Source: JAVBLP01 sp052034625 (GTDB lineage Bacteria; Elusimicrobiota; Endomicrobiia; Endomicrobiales; Endomicrobiaceae). Taken from it: a stretch of DNA of 64,000 nucleotides. Below the pieces are notes generated by a model. That model had not been told where the DNA came from, made no database searches, and saw only the letters and a program-made list of their open reading frames with translations. The stretch is taken from the NCBI GenBank assembly GCA_052034625.1, contig JBPOII010000006.1:208045-272044 (forward strand). The letters run 5' to 3'. The translations under genes and the position numbers were made by a program. This document shows positions 17,911-27,133 of this stretch, in pieces; the first letter of the stretch is position 1, and each line of letters begins with the position of its first letter.

Positions 17911-17947
17911 ATACTAAATATCTCCAAGCCTTAAATGTATGATTATT

Positions 17948-17977
17948 ATAATACAAAATAGACGTGCAGGCTGTCAA
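17948..17977 (-). promoter_or_regulatory. Sigma-70 promoter of the lysA-dapAB cluster
   Basis: Minus-strand TTGACA (17977-17972), an 18-nt spacer and TATTAT (17953-17948). The -35 box overlaps the stop codon of the upstream TPR gene. The leader is short, about 30 nt, too short for a lysine riboswitch. Confidence 0.65.
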
Positions 17978-19017
17978 AAGCGATTATCTTTTGACTTTAG
18001 GAAATCAATCATTTTCTGTGCTTGATCTTTCATGAAAGGTGTTTTGGCTTTAAGCAAAGCATTATGAGCATACATTCTTGCTTCATAGATTTTGCCTCCT
18101 TTAAAAGCCGTTTCGGCATACATAAAGTCTATTGCTGCATAAGATGAGTCTATCTTATAAGCCTCATCAAGAAATTCTTTTGCTTTATCAAGTTCTCCGT
18201 TATTAAGGTAAATATTAGCCAGATAAACATATACAGTAAAATTATTTTCATCGAGACTCAATGAATTCATGAATTGCTCTTGTGCCATTTTATAGTTTTT
18301 TTTATCTGCATACAACATACCGGATATAAAGAAAAGTTCAGGACTTTCATGGGTTTTAAGAAAATTATTGACCAAGCGCATGCCTTCTTCTCTTTTATTA
18401 AGGTTTCTGCAACAAACCGCCATATTGATTATTGCATCTTTTGTATAGTTTTTCGGAGCTATCTGTGAATAAAAACCCCATGCCTTAACATAAAGCCCTT
18501 GATAATACCAAATATCCCCTAACCTTTTTCTTGCATAATCTGAATTTTTATCCAGTTTCAAGGCTTCTAAAAAGTTTTGTTCGGCAAGATTATACAAATT
18601 GCTTTGTATGAGTATATCGCCTATTTTGAGTTTTACTTCAACATTTTTCTTATAGAGAGACTGTGCTTTTTTATAATAATCAAGGCTGAGGCTGTAATTT
18701 TCCCGCCAAGCATACAGATCACCTGTTTTCATAAGGTAATAGAATTTTTTCTTCTTTGGAATATCTTCATCTAACAGATATTTGCAAGCTTTTTCCGCCG
18801 CTTCATACTGACCTGCATTTAACAGGATCTCGGCAATTTCTTCAAGAAGCGATATCTTTTTCTTTTTGCTGATTTTATCGTCAAAATTGTTTGTGATGCT
18901 ATTTACTTCTTCAAGGACTTTTTCATCAGAAATGTCAATTGCTGAAAATCTTTGTGCATGCAAAACTCCGCAAATAAAAAAACATAGTAAAATGGTAAAA
19001 GATAATTTTTTATTCAA
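17974..19017 (-). CDS. Exported TPR protein
   Basis: A 347-residue protein with a signal peptide (MNKKLSFTILLCFFICGVLHA) and about seven TPR-like helical pairs, for example AEQNFLEALKLDKNSDYARK, AQEQFMNSLSLDENN and AKEFLDEAYKIDSSYAAI. It is likely periplasmic or attached to the envelope and works as a protein scaffold. It overlaps the patatin gene by 8 nt, and that gene overlaps the TolC-like gene, so the three probably act on the same envelope process. No specific role is recognisable. Confidence 0.8.
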   Translation of the reverse strand: MNKKLSFTILLCFFICGVLHAQRFSAIDISDEKVLEEVNSITNNFDDKISKKKKISLLEEIAEILLNAGQYEAAEKACKYLLDEDIPKKKKFYYLMKTGDLYAWRENYSLSLDYYKKAQSLYKKNVEVKLKIGDILIQSNLYNLAEQNFLEALKLDKNSDYARKRLGDIWYYQGLYVKAWGFYSQIAPKNYTKDAIINMAVCCRNLNKREEGMRLVNNFLKTHESPELFFISGMLYADKKNYKMAQEQFMNSLSLDENNFTVYVYLANIYLNNGELDKAKEFLDEAYKIDSSYAAIDFMYAETAFKGGKIYEARMYAHNALLKAKTPFMKDQAQKMIDFLKSKDNRF

Positions 19018-19981
19018 ACAGATACTTCTCCTGGGTTTTTTTGATTATAACGGTTTTTATATTTTTTAAAGCCCTTTGTGCCGCAACAAAACCTTCATCT
19101 ATGGCTTCATCTGCATGTTTTAGATCTGATGCTGACATATCACCTACATCAGGACGTATTATTACATCCGCCATTTGCAGATTTTCCTGATCAAGAACAC
19201 TGCCTTGTATATATATAGACTGCATAAGAGTGCTCAAAACATTTTTCGGAGCATGCTTTGTAATATCAGCCGAAACAGCAACGGCTATTATAATGTCAGC
19301 ATCAAAAAGTTTTGCGACATTGACCGGAACATTTTCTATAAGTCCGCCGTCAACAAGATACCTTTGTCTGTATTCTACAGGTTTAAAAAATCCGGGGATA
19401 GTGGCGCTCGCCCTTACAGCAAAACCGACATTACCTTCCCTTAGTAAAATCCTTTCTCCGGTATTGAGATCGGTAGCTACACAAATAAGAGGGGTCTTCA
19501 GCTGGTCAAAATATATATCACCGATATTTTTTTCAATAAAATTTTCCATCTGCTCATTTGAAAGCAGATTTTCACTGACCATCATACTTATAATAGAAGG
19601 TATACCGAAATTTGATATTGACTTCCAATCAATCTCTTTAGCAAGACCTTCAAGTTTATCAAGCGAAATATCCGCACAGTAAAAAGCTCCCGCTATTGAG
19701 CCTATACTTGTACCTATAACAAGATCAACGGGTATCTGTTCTTCCTGAAGAACTTTAAAAACTCCTATATGTGCAAAACCTCTCGCACCGCCTCCGCCGA
19801 GAACAAGCGCGATCTTCGGTCTTTTGTCTTTAGGGATATTAACGATTTTTTGCCAGTGGGTGTTTATATAAAATTCTTCCTCATCAAAATCAAATATTGA
19901 AGAGGCTTTTAAATTGGATGCAAAAAACAGCAGTGCAAGCATTAACATGCACGTTTTTTTTATAGAATTAATAAAGGTCAA
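19010..19981 (-). CDS. Patatin-like phospholipase
   Basis: A 323-residue protein with an N-terminal signal sequence, then a patatin domain. It has the oxyanion loop GGGGARGFAHIG, the nucleophile elbow GTSIGS and the second catalytic residue in DGG (LVDGGLIENVPV). These proteins are Ser-Asp lipid acyl hydrolases, here of the RssA/PlpD-like bacterial group. The signal peptide points to the periplasm or outer membrane. No C-terminal beta-barrel is seen. It overlaps the TolC-like gene by 14 nt. Confidence 0.9.
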   Translation of the reverse strand: MTFINSIKKTCMLMLALLFFASNLKASSIFDFDEEEFYINTHWQKIVNIPKDKRPKIALVLGGGGARGFAHIGVFKVLQEEQIPVDLVIGTSIGSIAGAFYCADISLDKLEGLAKEIDWKSISNFGIPSIISMMVSENLLSNEQMENFIEKNIGDIYFDQLKTPLICVATDLNTGERILLREGNVGFAVRASATIPGFFKPVEYRQRYLVDGGLIENVPVNVAKLFDADIIIAVAVSADITKHAPKNVLSTLMQSIYIQGSVLDQENLQMADVIIRPDVGDMSASDLKHADEAIDEGFVAAQRALKNIKTVIIKKTQEKYLFE

Positions 19982-21137
19982 GCTGAACTCCTATGGCAAG
20001 TTCAAGAGCATAATAACTTTTGTTGATATTATAAATAAGTTCAAGATCGCTCTCTGTATACTCTCCGGCTCTTTCAAGAAGTTTTACTTTAGCGGCCTGC
20101 TGTTTCCAGAAAGAATAATCAAGGAATGTCTTACTTACCTGCAGTCTTATTTCTTCTTCTGTCTTAGATCTTTTTAAAGTCGCTTCTCTTACATCTATAC
20201 GGCCTTGTTTTACTCTGGCAAAACCGCTGCCGCCGTCAAATATCGGGATATTTGCATTTATCGTAACATACCAGTTGCTTTCATCTCCGATAAGCCTGTC
20301 GCCGAGCCACTCCTGCGCCGCTCCTATAGATACCGTAGGAAACCTCTGCATTGAAAGAAGATTTACCATAAGACCGTCAATGGTTTCTTGATATTGATTT
20401 CCCTGCATTTCAGGCTTAAACTGATATGCAAGAAGAATGCATTGATTAAGCTCAAGATTTTTTATTTTCGGGCTGAAATCACCGGCTACATCAACTATTG
20501 TATTAAGTTCAAGCCCTATAGCATTAAGAAGATTAAGCAGAGCTTTTTCATAATTATACTGTGCCGCGTCTAATTTATAAGTGTTTTCTATATTTTCGTT
20601 TTTATTATTCCTTGCTGTTTTTGAAGCATGTACCAAATAAAATTTTATCTGCTCTTTATAATATAAGCATTCATTGAAAGCACATTTCACATTATTAATG
20701 ACCCGAGTCTTAACAAGATTTTCTTCATTCTTTATTTTGTCCATATTTATTTCAGCAAGTTTATTGGTTGTTTTTACTCTTCCGCCTGAATAAACATTAT
20801 GCCATATGGCAAGCCTGGTCGAATAATATATATCTTTGTTTCCGCTTGGGAGGTGAACAGGCGAAGGTGATATCGCGCCAAAAAGCATCATAGGTTCTGA
20901 ATTGTTGAATTTTGAAATATTGAAATTCAGATCGATTTTAGGGAAATAGAGAGATCTTGATTCATTGATCCTCTGTCTTGCATACTCTACATTTTGTGAA
21001 TGTATCATTATATCGTGGTTTATAGCTAACGCAGTCTGAACGCTTGAATCTTCAGTTAAAACTTTTTCAAAGCCTGCCGCCAATATACTTTGAGCGGTAA
21101 AAATAAATGCCAGACAAAAAGCAACTTTTTTTATCAT
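19968..21137 (-). CDS. TolC-family outer-membrane protein
   Basis: A 389-residue protein with a signal peptide (MIKKVAFCLAFIFTAQSILA) and two outer-membrane-efflux repeats rich in long helices. The segments VQTALAINHDIMIHSQNVEY and INANIPIFDGGSGFARVKQG are typical of the family. TolC-like proteins form the outer-membrane duct of export systems. No inner-membrane pump or adaptor gene is next to it; its partners here are a patatin and a TPR protein. The start overlaps the argH stop (ATGA). Confidence 0.88.
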   Translation of the reverse strand: MIKKVAFCLAFIFTAQSILAAGFEKVLTEDSSVQTALAINHDIMIHSQNVEYARQRINESRSLYFPKIDLNFNISKFNNSEPMMLFGAISPSPVHLPSGNKDIYYSTRLAIWHNVYSGGRVKTTNKLAEINMDKIKNEENLVKTRVINNVKCAFNECLYYKEQIKFYLVHASKTARNNKNENIENTYKLDAAQYNYEKALLNLLNAIGLELNTIVDVAGDFSPKIKNLELNQCILLAYQFKPEMQGNQYQETIDGLMVNLLSMQRFPTVSIGAAQEWLGDRLIGDESNWYVTINANIPIFDGGSGFARVKQGRIDVREATLKRSKTEEEIRLQVSKTFLDYSFWKQQAAKVKLLERAGEYTESDLELIYNINKSYYALELAIGVQLDLY

Positions 21138-22489
21138 TTATTCCGTCCTGTCAGTTTTTTTAACAGAATTAACTGTTTTTCTACAGATTTTTTTGATGTT
21201 CCGCCATACGATTTTTTAGTTTCTATAATATTTTTCGGATCTATAAGAGCGAAAATATCATTCTTGAAAGCCGGATATTTCTGCGGATATAATTTATTGA
21301 GTTCATGAAGAGAAAGTTCATTAAGTGTTTTTGAATTTTTTATGCAATAAAGTACTATATTTTTTACAACGCCGTGTGCTTCCCTGAAAGGAATACCTTT
21401 TTTTGCAAGATAATCGGCGATTTCAGTAGCTGCAATAAAACCTTTTTCCGTACTCTTTAAAGTATTTTCTTTTATGAATTTCATGCTTGCAGTCATTTCA
21501 TTAATAACTTTTAAACACATTTTAACATTGTCAACAGCGTCAAAAACAGGCGGTTTGTCTTCCTGAAGATCTCTGTTATATGCCAAAGGAAGAGATTTTA
21601 CTATTGTAAGCATTGCCATAAGATCACCGAATATTCTTCCTGATTTGCCCCTTATAACTTCAGCACAGTCAGGATTTCTTTTCTGCGGCATTATTGATGA
21701 ACCTGAAGTAAATTTATCATCTATCTTTATATAAGCAAATTCAGGATTCATCCATAATATGATCTCTTCGCAAAAGCGTGTAAGATGTAAAGCTATAGTT
21801 GACATACAAAAAACGAATTCAATAGCAAAATCTCTGTCGCTTACGCCGTCAAGAGAGTTTTCCATAACACCGTCAAAGTCCAAAAGTTTAGCCGTATACT
21901 GCCTGTCAATTTTAAAAGATGTTCCGGCAAGAGCGGCACTTCCTAAAGGAGAAATATTTATTCTTTTACGGCAGTCTAAAAGTCTTTCTTTATCGCGCTG
22001 CATCATCCAGGCATAAGCTAAAAGATGATGTGAAGCTAAAATAGGCTGAGCAGGCTGTAAATGAGTAAAACCGGGCATTATAATGTCTATATTTTTTTCT
22101 GCTGTCTTAATTAATGTTTCTTGAAAATCATTTATCAGATCTATGCATATATCCGTTTCCTGTCTGAGATAAAGTCTCAGATCAAGCGCGACCTGATCAT
22201 TTCTGCTTCTTGCAGTATGCATTTTGCCGCCTAAAGGACCTATTCTTCTTATGAGCTCTTTTTCAACCGCAAAATGTATATCTTCTTCTTTCGGAAGTTT
22301 CCAGCCTTTTTTTATATCTTTAAGAATGGAATTTAAACCGGATATTATTTTTTTACCTTCATTAGCTTTGAGATTTTTCGTTTTTACAAGCATCTGCACG
22401 TGAGCGATCGAACCTTGTATATCAACTTCGGCAAGTCTTCCGTCAAAAGAAAAAGAACCGATAAACTGTTCAAAATCAAAAGTTTTCAT
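21134..22489 (-). CDS. argH: Argininosuccinate lyase
   Basis: A 451-residue enzyme of the fumarase/aspartase superfamily that splits argininosuccinate into arginine and fumarate. The signature GSSIMPQKRNPDCAEVIRGK holds the catalytic serine loop. HTARSRNDQVALDLRLY and GFTHLQPAQPI are also diagnostic. It is the last arginine step and lies after the argG terminator, so it probably has its own promoter; none is clear by eye in the 179-nt gap. Confidence 0.97.
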   Translation of the reverse strand: MKTFDFEQFIGSFSFDGRLAEVDIQGSIAHVQMLVKTKNLKANEGKKIISGLNSILKDIKKGWKLPKEEDIHFAVEKELIRRIGPLGGKMHTARSRNDQVALDLRLYLRQETDICIDLINDFQETLIKTAEKNIDIIMPGFTHLQPAQPILASHHLLAYAWMMQRDKERLLDCRKRINISPLGSAALAGTSFKIDRQYTAKLLDFDGVMENSLDGVSDRDFAIEFVFCMSTIALHLTRFCEEIILWMNPEFAYIKIDDKFTSGSSIMPQKRNPDCAEVIRGKSGRIFGDLMAMLTIVKSLPLAYNRDLQEDKPPVFDAVDNVKMCLKVINEMTASMKFIKENTLKSTEKGFIAATEIADYLAKKGIPFREAHGVVKNIVLYCIKNSKTLNELSLHELNKLYPQKYPAFKNDIFALIDPKNIIETKKSYGGTSKKSVEKQLILLKKLTGRNK

Positions 22490-22593
22490 AATATTCTCCG
22501 CTAAAACACTTTTTTAAATCTATAAAATATATGTTAAATAGACTCTTTATAATGATTTAATATATTAATTACTTATATTTTACCAAATAATTC

Positions 22594-22637
22594 TAAAAAA
22601 AGAATATACCTGCGGCCATTATGTTGCAGGTATATTC
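22594..22637 (-). terminator. Intrinsic terminator after argG
   Basis: A perfect 12-bp stem, plus-strand GAATATACCTGC (22602-22613) with GCAGGTATATTC (22626-22637). On the minus strand it is followed by a run of seven T (22601-22595). It ends the arg cluster transcript before argH. Confidence 0.9.
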
Positions 22638-22668
22638 ATATTATTTGCAAACTCTACTTTTTAAACTG

Positions 22669-23877
22669 CTATTTCTTTTTATTTCTCATAAGAGCAGAAA
22701 CCTTTGTAGGAAGACCGAAAAGATTTATAAATCCTTCGGCATCTTTCTGATTATAAACTTCATCTTTATCAAATGTGGCTAATTCTTCCGAATATAATGA
22801 GAATTTTGCATCTCTCGCAACAGGAATAATATTGCCTTTATAAAGTTTAAGTTTAATTGAACCGGTAACATATTTTTGAGTTTCATTTATAAAAGCATCT
22901 AAGGCTTCTCTTAACGGAGAAAACCATAGTCCGTAATAAGCTATTTCAGCATATTTGTGAGCAAGCCTCTGCTTAAATTGAAGAGTTTCACGGTCTAATG
23001 CAAGAGTTTCAAGTTCTTGATGAGCGGCATACAAAAGAGCTGCGGCAGGAGCTTCATAAACTCCTCTTGATTTCATTCCTACAAGCCTGTTTTCTATCAT
23101 ATCAGTTCTGCCGATACCGTTTGCTCCGGCAATTTTATTAAGCTGTGAAACAAGAGCAACCGGCTCAGTTTTTTTCCCATTTATAGAAACCGGAATACCT
23201 TTGTCAAAGCCTATTGTCACATATGAAGGTTTATTAGGAGCTTTCATAGGAGAAACTGTCATTTGGAACATCGACTCGTCATACTCTTTGTCCATTTCTT
23301 CAAGGATCCCGCCTTCATAAGAAATATGCCATAAATTCGCATCGGAAGAATATGGTTTTGCTTTTGTTACGGGAACAGGAATGCCTCTTTTCTTGGCATA
23401 ATCTATTGCATCTTCTCTTGAACGCAGATCCCACTCTCTCCATGGAGCAATTATTTTAACATTCGGTATCAAAGCTTTAAAAGCAAGTTCAAATCTTACC
23501 TGATCATTGCCTTTACCGGTAGAGCCGTGGCATACAGCATCGGCCTTTTCTTTTTTAACTATTTCCGCGATCTTTTTTGCAATAACCGGTCTTGCAAGAG
23601 ATGTACCTAAATAATATTTATTTTCATATAAAGCATCGGCTTTAACTGCAGGATAAATATAATCCGTTACAAACTCTTTTTTCGCATCAATTATATATGC
23701 TTTTGATGCTCCTGTTCTTTTTGCTTTTGCATTTAAACCTTTAAGCTCTTTACCCTGCCCGACATCAACGCAGCATGCTATAACTTCACATTTATAGGTT
23801 TCTTTTATCCAAGAAAGGATAATCGATGTATCAAGCCCGCCCGAATAAGCTACTACTACTTTTTTAATGTTTGCCAT
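22669..23877 (-). CDS. argG: Argininosuccinate synthase
   Basis: A 402-residue enzyme that joins citrulline and aspartate with ATP. The PP-loop AYSGGLDTS is at residues 9-17. GSTGKGNDQVRFE and ENRLVGMKSRGVYEAPA are family signatures. It overlaps argD by 22 nt and ends the argB-argD-argG run, followed by a strong terminator. Confidence 0.98.
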   Translation of the reverse strand: MANIKKVVVAYSGGLDTSIILSWIKETYKCEVIACCVDVGQGKELKGLNAKAKRTGASKAYIIDAKKEFVTDYIYPAVKADALYENKYYLGTSLARPVIAKKIAEIVKKEKADAVCHGSTGKGNDQVRFELAFKALIPNVKIIAPWREWDLRSREDAIDYAKKRGIPVPVTKAKPYSSDANLWHISYEGGILEEMDKEYDESMFQMTVSPMKAPNKPSYVTIGFDKGIPVSINGKKTEPVALVSQLNKIAGANGIGRTDMIENRLVGMKSRGVYEAPAAALLYAAHQELETLALDRETLQFKQRLAHKYAEIAYYGLWFSPLREALDAFINETQKYVTGSIKLKLYKGNIIPVARDAKFSLYSEELATFDKDEVYNQKDAEGFINLFGLPTKVSALMRNKKK

Positions 23878-25055
23878 TTTAATGCTTCCTCCAAAATTTT
23901 TATAGTAAAATCTATATCATTTTTTGTTATTGTTAAAGGCGGTAAAAGCCTTAAAACCGTATTATGAGTACAATTTATTATCAAACCTTTACTTAAGCAA
24001 TAAGAGACGATGTCCTTTCCTTCTATTTCAAGGTCAATTCCAATCATTAAACCTATTCCTCTTATTTCTTTTATAATGGAATATTTTTTCTTTAATCCGG
24101 ATAATTTTGAATTCAAATATTTAGATTTTTCAAAAACTCCTTTTAAAAAATTCCCATCCATTTGTTTTAAAACAGATATAGCGGCGGCACATGATACGGG
24201 ATTTCCGCCAAAAGTAGAACCGTGGTCGCCATAAGTGAATATTTCAGAACATTTTTTATTTGCTACCGTAGCACCCAAAGGAAGCCCGTTTGCAAGAGAT
24301 TTTGCCAATGTAACGATATCAGGCTTTACTCCATAATGTTCAAAAGCATAAAATTTACCTGTACGCCCCATGCCGCATTGTATTTCATCAAATATCAAAA
24401 GAATATTATTTTTATCACAAACTTCCCTAAGCTCTTTAAGGAATTTCTTATCTGCAGGAGTTATTCCGCCTTCTCCCTGTATAGGCTCTATTATTATCGC
24501 TGCAGTATTATCATTAACAAGCCTTTTTACGGATACAATATCATTTATCTTTGCAAACACGAATTTTTCAGGTAAAGGCTTTAGATAATAGTGGAACTTT
24601 TCTTGTCCGGTAGCAGAAAGTGTCATTACCGTTCTGCCGTGGAAAGAATTATCAAATGCTATTATTTCATAGCGGTTCCCTTTTTTTGAAGGATGCATAT
24701 AGCCCCATTTCTTGGCAAGTTTTATAGCACATTCATTGGCCTCTGCTCCTGAATTGGATATGAAAACTTTTCCGCCGGTAAATGTTCTTTTTACAAGCTC
24801 AGCCCCGAACTCAATCTGCGGAGGTGCATAGTATAAATTGGAAACATGAGCAAAAGAATCTAACTGTTTCTTTGCCGCTTTAATCACTTTTTCATTACAA
24901 TGCCCTAAATTACATACACTTATACCTGCAAAAAAATCAAGATATTTTTTGCCTTTTTCGTCCCAGATAAACTGGTTTTTTGCCTTTTTTATAATAAGGT
25001 CATTGCGTTTATATGTGTGCATGAAATATTTATTTTCAGTTTGTTTAATATTCAT
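23856..25055 (-). CDS. argD: Acetylornithine aminotransferase
   Basis: A 399-residue class III PLP aminotransferase. It shows SNSGAEANECAIKLAKK, SFHGRT, the metal/PLP aspartate in IFDEIQCGMGRTGK and the PLP lysine in LAKSLANGLPLGA. It converts N-acetylglutamate semialdehyde to N-acetylornithine and may also serve as succinyl-DAP aminotransferase in lysine synthesis. It lies 4 nt after argB. The start at 25055 is the first ATG; a second lies 11 codons in. Confidence 0.94.
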   Translation of the reverse strand: MNIKQTENKYFMHTYKRNDLIIKKAKNQFIWDEKGKKYLDFFAGISVCNLGHCNEKVIKAAKKQLDSFAHVSNLYYAPPQIEFGAELVKRTFTGGKVFISNSGAEANECAIKLAKKWGYMHPSKKGNRYEIIAFDNSFHGRTVMTLSATGQEKFHYYLKPLPEKFVFAKINDIVSVKRLVNDNTAAIIIEPIQGEGGITPADKKFLKELREVCDKNNILLIFDEIQCGMGRTGKFYAFEHYGVKPDIVTLAKSLANGLPLGATVANKKCSEIFTYGDHGSTFGGNPVSCAAAISVLKQMDGNFLKGVFEKSKYLNSKLSGLKKKYSIIKEIRGIGLMIGIDLEIEGKDIVSYCLSKGLIINCTHNTVLRLLPPLTITKNDIDFTIKILEEALKWQTLKK

Positions 25056-25059
25056 TTTC

Positions 25060-25812
25060 TTAACCCTTTTTTATTACAGTTCCTTTAATATTTTTAATGC
25101 CCTTAATTCCGTCGGCTATCCAAACTTCTTTTACGCCTTTTTTAACAGATTGGCCGCATCCTTTTATTTTCGGTATCATTCCGCCTGTTATCGTTTCATC
25201 TTTTATTAAAGCATCAATTTCTTTTATTTTAATTTCTTTTATTGTTTTTTTACTTTTATCCAGAACTCCGGCGACATCTGTCAAGAAAACAAGTTTGTCG
25301 GCTTTAAATGCAACAGCTATTGCCGTAGCAAGCGTATCGGCATTGATATTTAGAACATTGCCCTTTTCATCAGAAGCTACAGATGCTATTACAGGAAGAA
25401 AGCCGGATTTCATTAAAACTTCTATAAGCTTTTTATTGACTTTTACAGGCTCCCCTACAAATCCCAAAGAGTTAATTCTCTTACATATAACACTTTTACC
25501 GTCTTTGCCCGATATTCCCACTGCATTTGCCCCGTTTTTTATAAGACCTGTAGTGATATTTCTATTGACCTTGCCGCTTAAAGCCATTTCAACCATTTCT
25601 AAAGTTTTATCATCGGTAAATCTAAGACCGTTCACAAATTTGCTTTCTATGGCAAACTTTTCAAGCAGTATTGCAATTTCAGGACCGCCGCCGTGTACAA
25701 GTATGATATTTTGTTTTTTAGAAATGCCGGCAAGCTCTTTAAGGAATTTTGACTGGGCTTTCGGATTCTTAGTTAAACTTCCCCCGAATTTCACTACTGT
25801 TAAAGCTTTCAT
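25060..25812 (-). CDS. argB: Acetylglutamate kinase
   Basis: A 250-residue amino-acid kinase that phosphorylates N-acetylglutamate. VKFGGSL near residue 7, VHGGGPEI, and NINADTLATAIAVAFKADKL are typical. It lacks the N-terminal helix used for arginine feedback in some ArgB proteins, so inhibition by arginine is less likely. It overlaps the upstream nuclease gene by 4 nt. argC, argJ/E and argF are not in this window. Confidence 0.96.
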   Translation of the reverse strand: MKALTVVKFGGSLTKNPKAQSKFLKELAGISKKQNIILVHGGGPEIAILLEKFAIESKFVNGLRFTDDKTLEMVEMALSGKVNRNITTGLIKNGANAVGISGKDGKSVICKRINSLGFVGEPVKVNKKLIEVLMKSGFLPVIASVASDEKGNVLNINADTLATAIAVAFKADKLVFLTDVAGVLDKSKKTIKEIKIKEIDALIKDETITGGMIPKIKGCGQSVKKGVKEVWIADGIKGIKNIKGTVIKKG

Positions 25813-26561
25813 TTTTGTTCTTCCTCTTCTTTATATTCCGAGAATTTACACTTCTTTTTAAAATCACAATTTTTACACTTTTCAGTAAGAGGATCAAAGT
25901 TCTCGGCTGTTATATTTTCCGCTGTTTCAAGAGCGGTATTTATTGCATCTGCTATCATTTTTGGAGTTCTTTTTGTATAGATCTTTTTATTCGGCGACAA
26001 AAAATAAACTGATATCAAGTCAGGATTTAATGAAAATACATTTTTACAAGCATAGGCATAAAAGCTGAGCTGCAGATCATTGTCTACTTCTTCCTGAGAC
26101 CAGGCTTTTATATGTGTCTTATAATCCATCACTTCATATTTTCCGTCAGGATGTTTGTCTATTCTGTCAATAATCCCGACAAATCTGTATTTACCTATAT
26201 TTGCATCAAAAGATTTTTCTGTATACAGAATTTCTGTATTTGAATTCTTAAAAGATTCAAAATAAACTTCAAACATATTTTTGCCGCGATGATAATATTC
26301 AAAACTCTGTTGCGGATCTGTAAAACCTTCATTTTTCCAGCTTTCATCATAGGCTTCAAGCAATTGTTCGAAATCCTTGCCTTGTTTTGAATGGTAAACT
26401 TCCAAAGTTTTATGAATAGTCTGACCGAAAACTATATCAGCATTCAAAGGTATATGTTTATTATCAACATAGATAAGCTTATATTTATACGGGCAAAATA
26501 AATAGGTGTTTATCCTGGAATAACTTATTTTAAAATCTTCTTTAGTAAAACCGAAATTCAT
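25809..26561 (-). CDS. PD-(D/E)XK nuclease with a probable iron-sulphur cluster
   Basis: A 250-residue single-domain protein of the RecB/Cas4/AddB-C nuclease type. It has the entry motif SRINTYLFCPYKYKLIY, the active-site segments GIIDRIDK and EVMDYKT (D...DxK) and the following glutamine helix LQLSFYAYACK. Cys23 and a C-terminal trio (KCKNCDFKKKC) can hold a 4Fe-4S cluster as in AddB and Cas4. There are no cas genes nearby. It is transcribed between rsmD and argB with 4-nt overlaps on both sides. A repair role is likely but unproven. Confidence 0.85.
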   Translation of the reverse strand: MNFGFTKEDFKISYSRINTYLFCPYKYKLIYVDNKHIPLNADIVFGQTIHKTLEVYHSKQGKDFEQLLEAYDESWKNEGFTDPQQSFEYYHRGKNMFEVYFESFKNSNTEILYTEKSFDANIGKYRFVGIIDRIDKHPDGKYEVMDYKTHIKAWSQEEVDNDLQLSFYAYACKNVFSLNPDLISVYFLSPNKKIYTKRTPKMIADAINTALETAENITAENFDPLTEKCKNCDFKKKCKFSEYKEEEEQK

Positions 26562-27130
26562 TTTGCCCGCCTATAAAAAGAAATTACCGTATCACCATAC
26601 TTTTCTGTTCTAAACATCTCAAGTCCGGCGACATTTGCTACGGGCTCTTTAATATGTTTTTGCGCTATAACTATTGAATCTTCTTTTAAGATGTCGTATC
26701 TTACAATATTTTTCAAAGTGGGATGTGTAAGAGCTAATGCTTTTTTATCAGTATCTTTGTATGGAGGACCCAAAAATACTATATCATATTTACCGATAAG
26801 CATTTCAAAATCTTTAATTACATTACATTTTATTATTCTTGCTCTGTCATTATAACCGAGCATTTCAATATTATGCTTGATAAGTTTTAAAGAAACAGGG
26901 CTGAGCTCTGCAAAAACGGCACTTTCAGCTCCTCTGGAAAGAGCTTCTATTCCAACCTGTCCGACGCCTGCATACAGATCTATGAACTTTGAACCCGGAA
27001 CCTTAAACTGAATGATATCAAAAATAGATTTTTTCATTCTGCCAAGCATAGGGCGGATAGATAAATCATCTTGCGGTAAGGTTTTGAGAATTCTTCCGCG
27101 AGCCTCTCCTGCTAAAACTTTTAATGTCAC
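26558..27130 (-). CDS. rsmD: RsmD-like 16S rRNA guanine-N2 methyltransferase, altered motif
   Basis: A 190-residue Rossmann methyltransferase with the RsmD pattern: AGEARGRIL, RPMLGRMKKSIFDII, SAM motif DLYAGVGQVGIEALSRGA (residues 51-68) and motif IV near 119-124. RsmD makes m2G966 in 16S rRNA. Motif IV, normally (D/N)PPY, here reads FLGPPY: residue 121 is Gly (codon GGT, 26770-26768), one base from Asp GAT. Activity is therefore in doubt although the rest of the fold is intact. It lies 3 nt after yjbQ and overlaps the nuclease gene by 4 nt. Confidence 0.85.
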   Translation of the reverse strand: MTLKVLAGEARGRILKTLPQDDLSIRPMLGRMKKSIFDIIQFKVPGSKFIDLYAGVGQVGIEALSRGAESAVFAELSPVSLKLIKHNIEMLGYNDRARIIKCNVIKDFEMLIGKYDIVFLGPPYKDTDKKALALTHPTLKNIVRYDILKEDSIVIAQKHIKEPVANVAGLEMFRTEKYGDTVISFYRRAK

Positions 27131-27133
27131 TTA

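Noticed and set aside
19230..19682. A 150-codon plus-strand open frame opposite the patatin gene
   Set aside because: The minus-strand patatin has all its catalytic motifs; the plus frame is Ser/Ile-rich shadow sequence.
22490..22668. ArgR box before argH
   Set aside because: The gap is AT-rich and palindromes there belong to the argG terminator; no pair of TGAAT/ATTCA half-sites at the right distance was found.
25097..25861. A 254-codon plus-strand open frame opposite argB
   Set aside because: It is the complement of argB, low in complexity, without a ribosome-binding site or recognisable domain.
25809..26561. Naming the nuclease Cas4
   Set aside because: There are no cas genes or CRISPR repeats in the window, and the same motifs occur in non-CRISPR nucleases.
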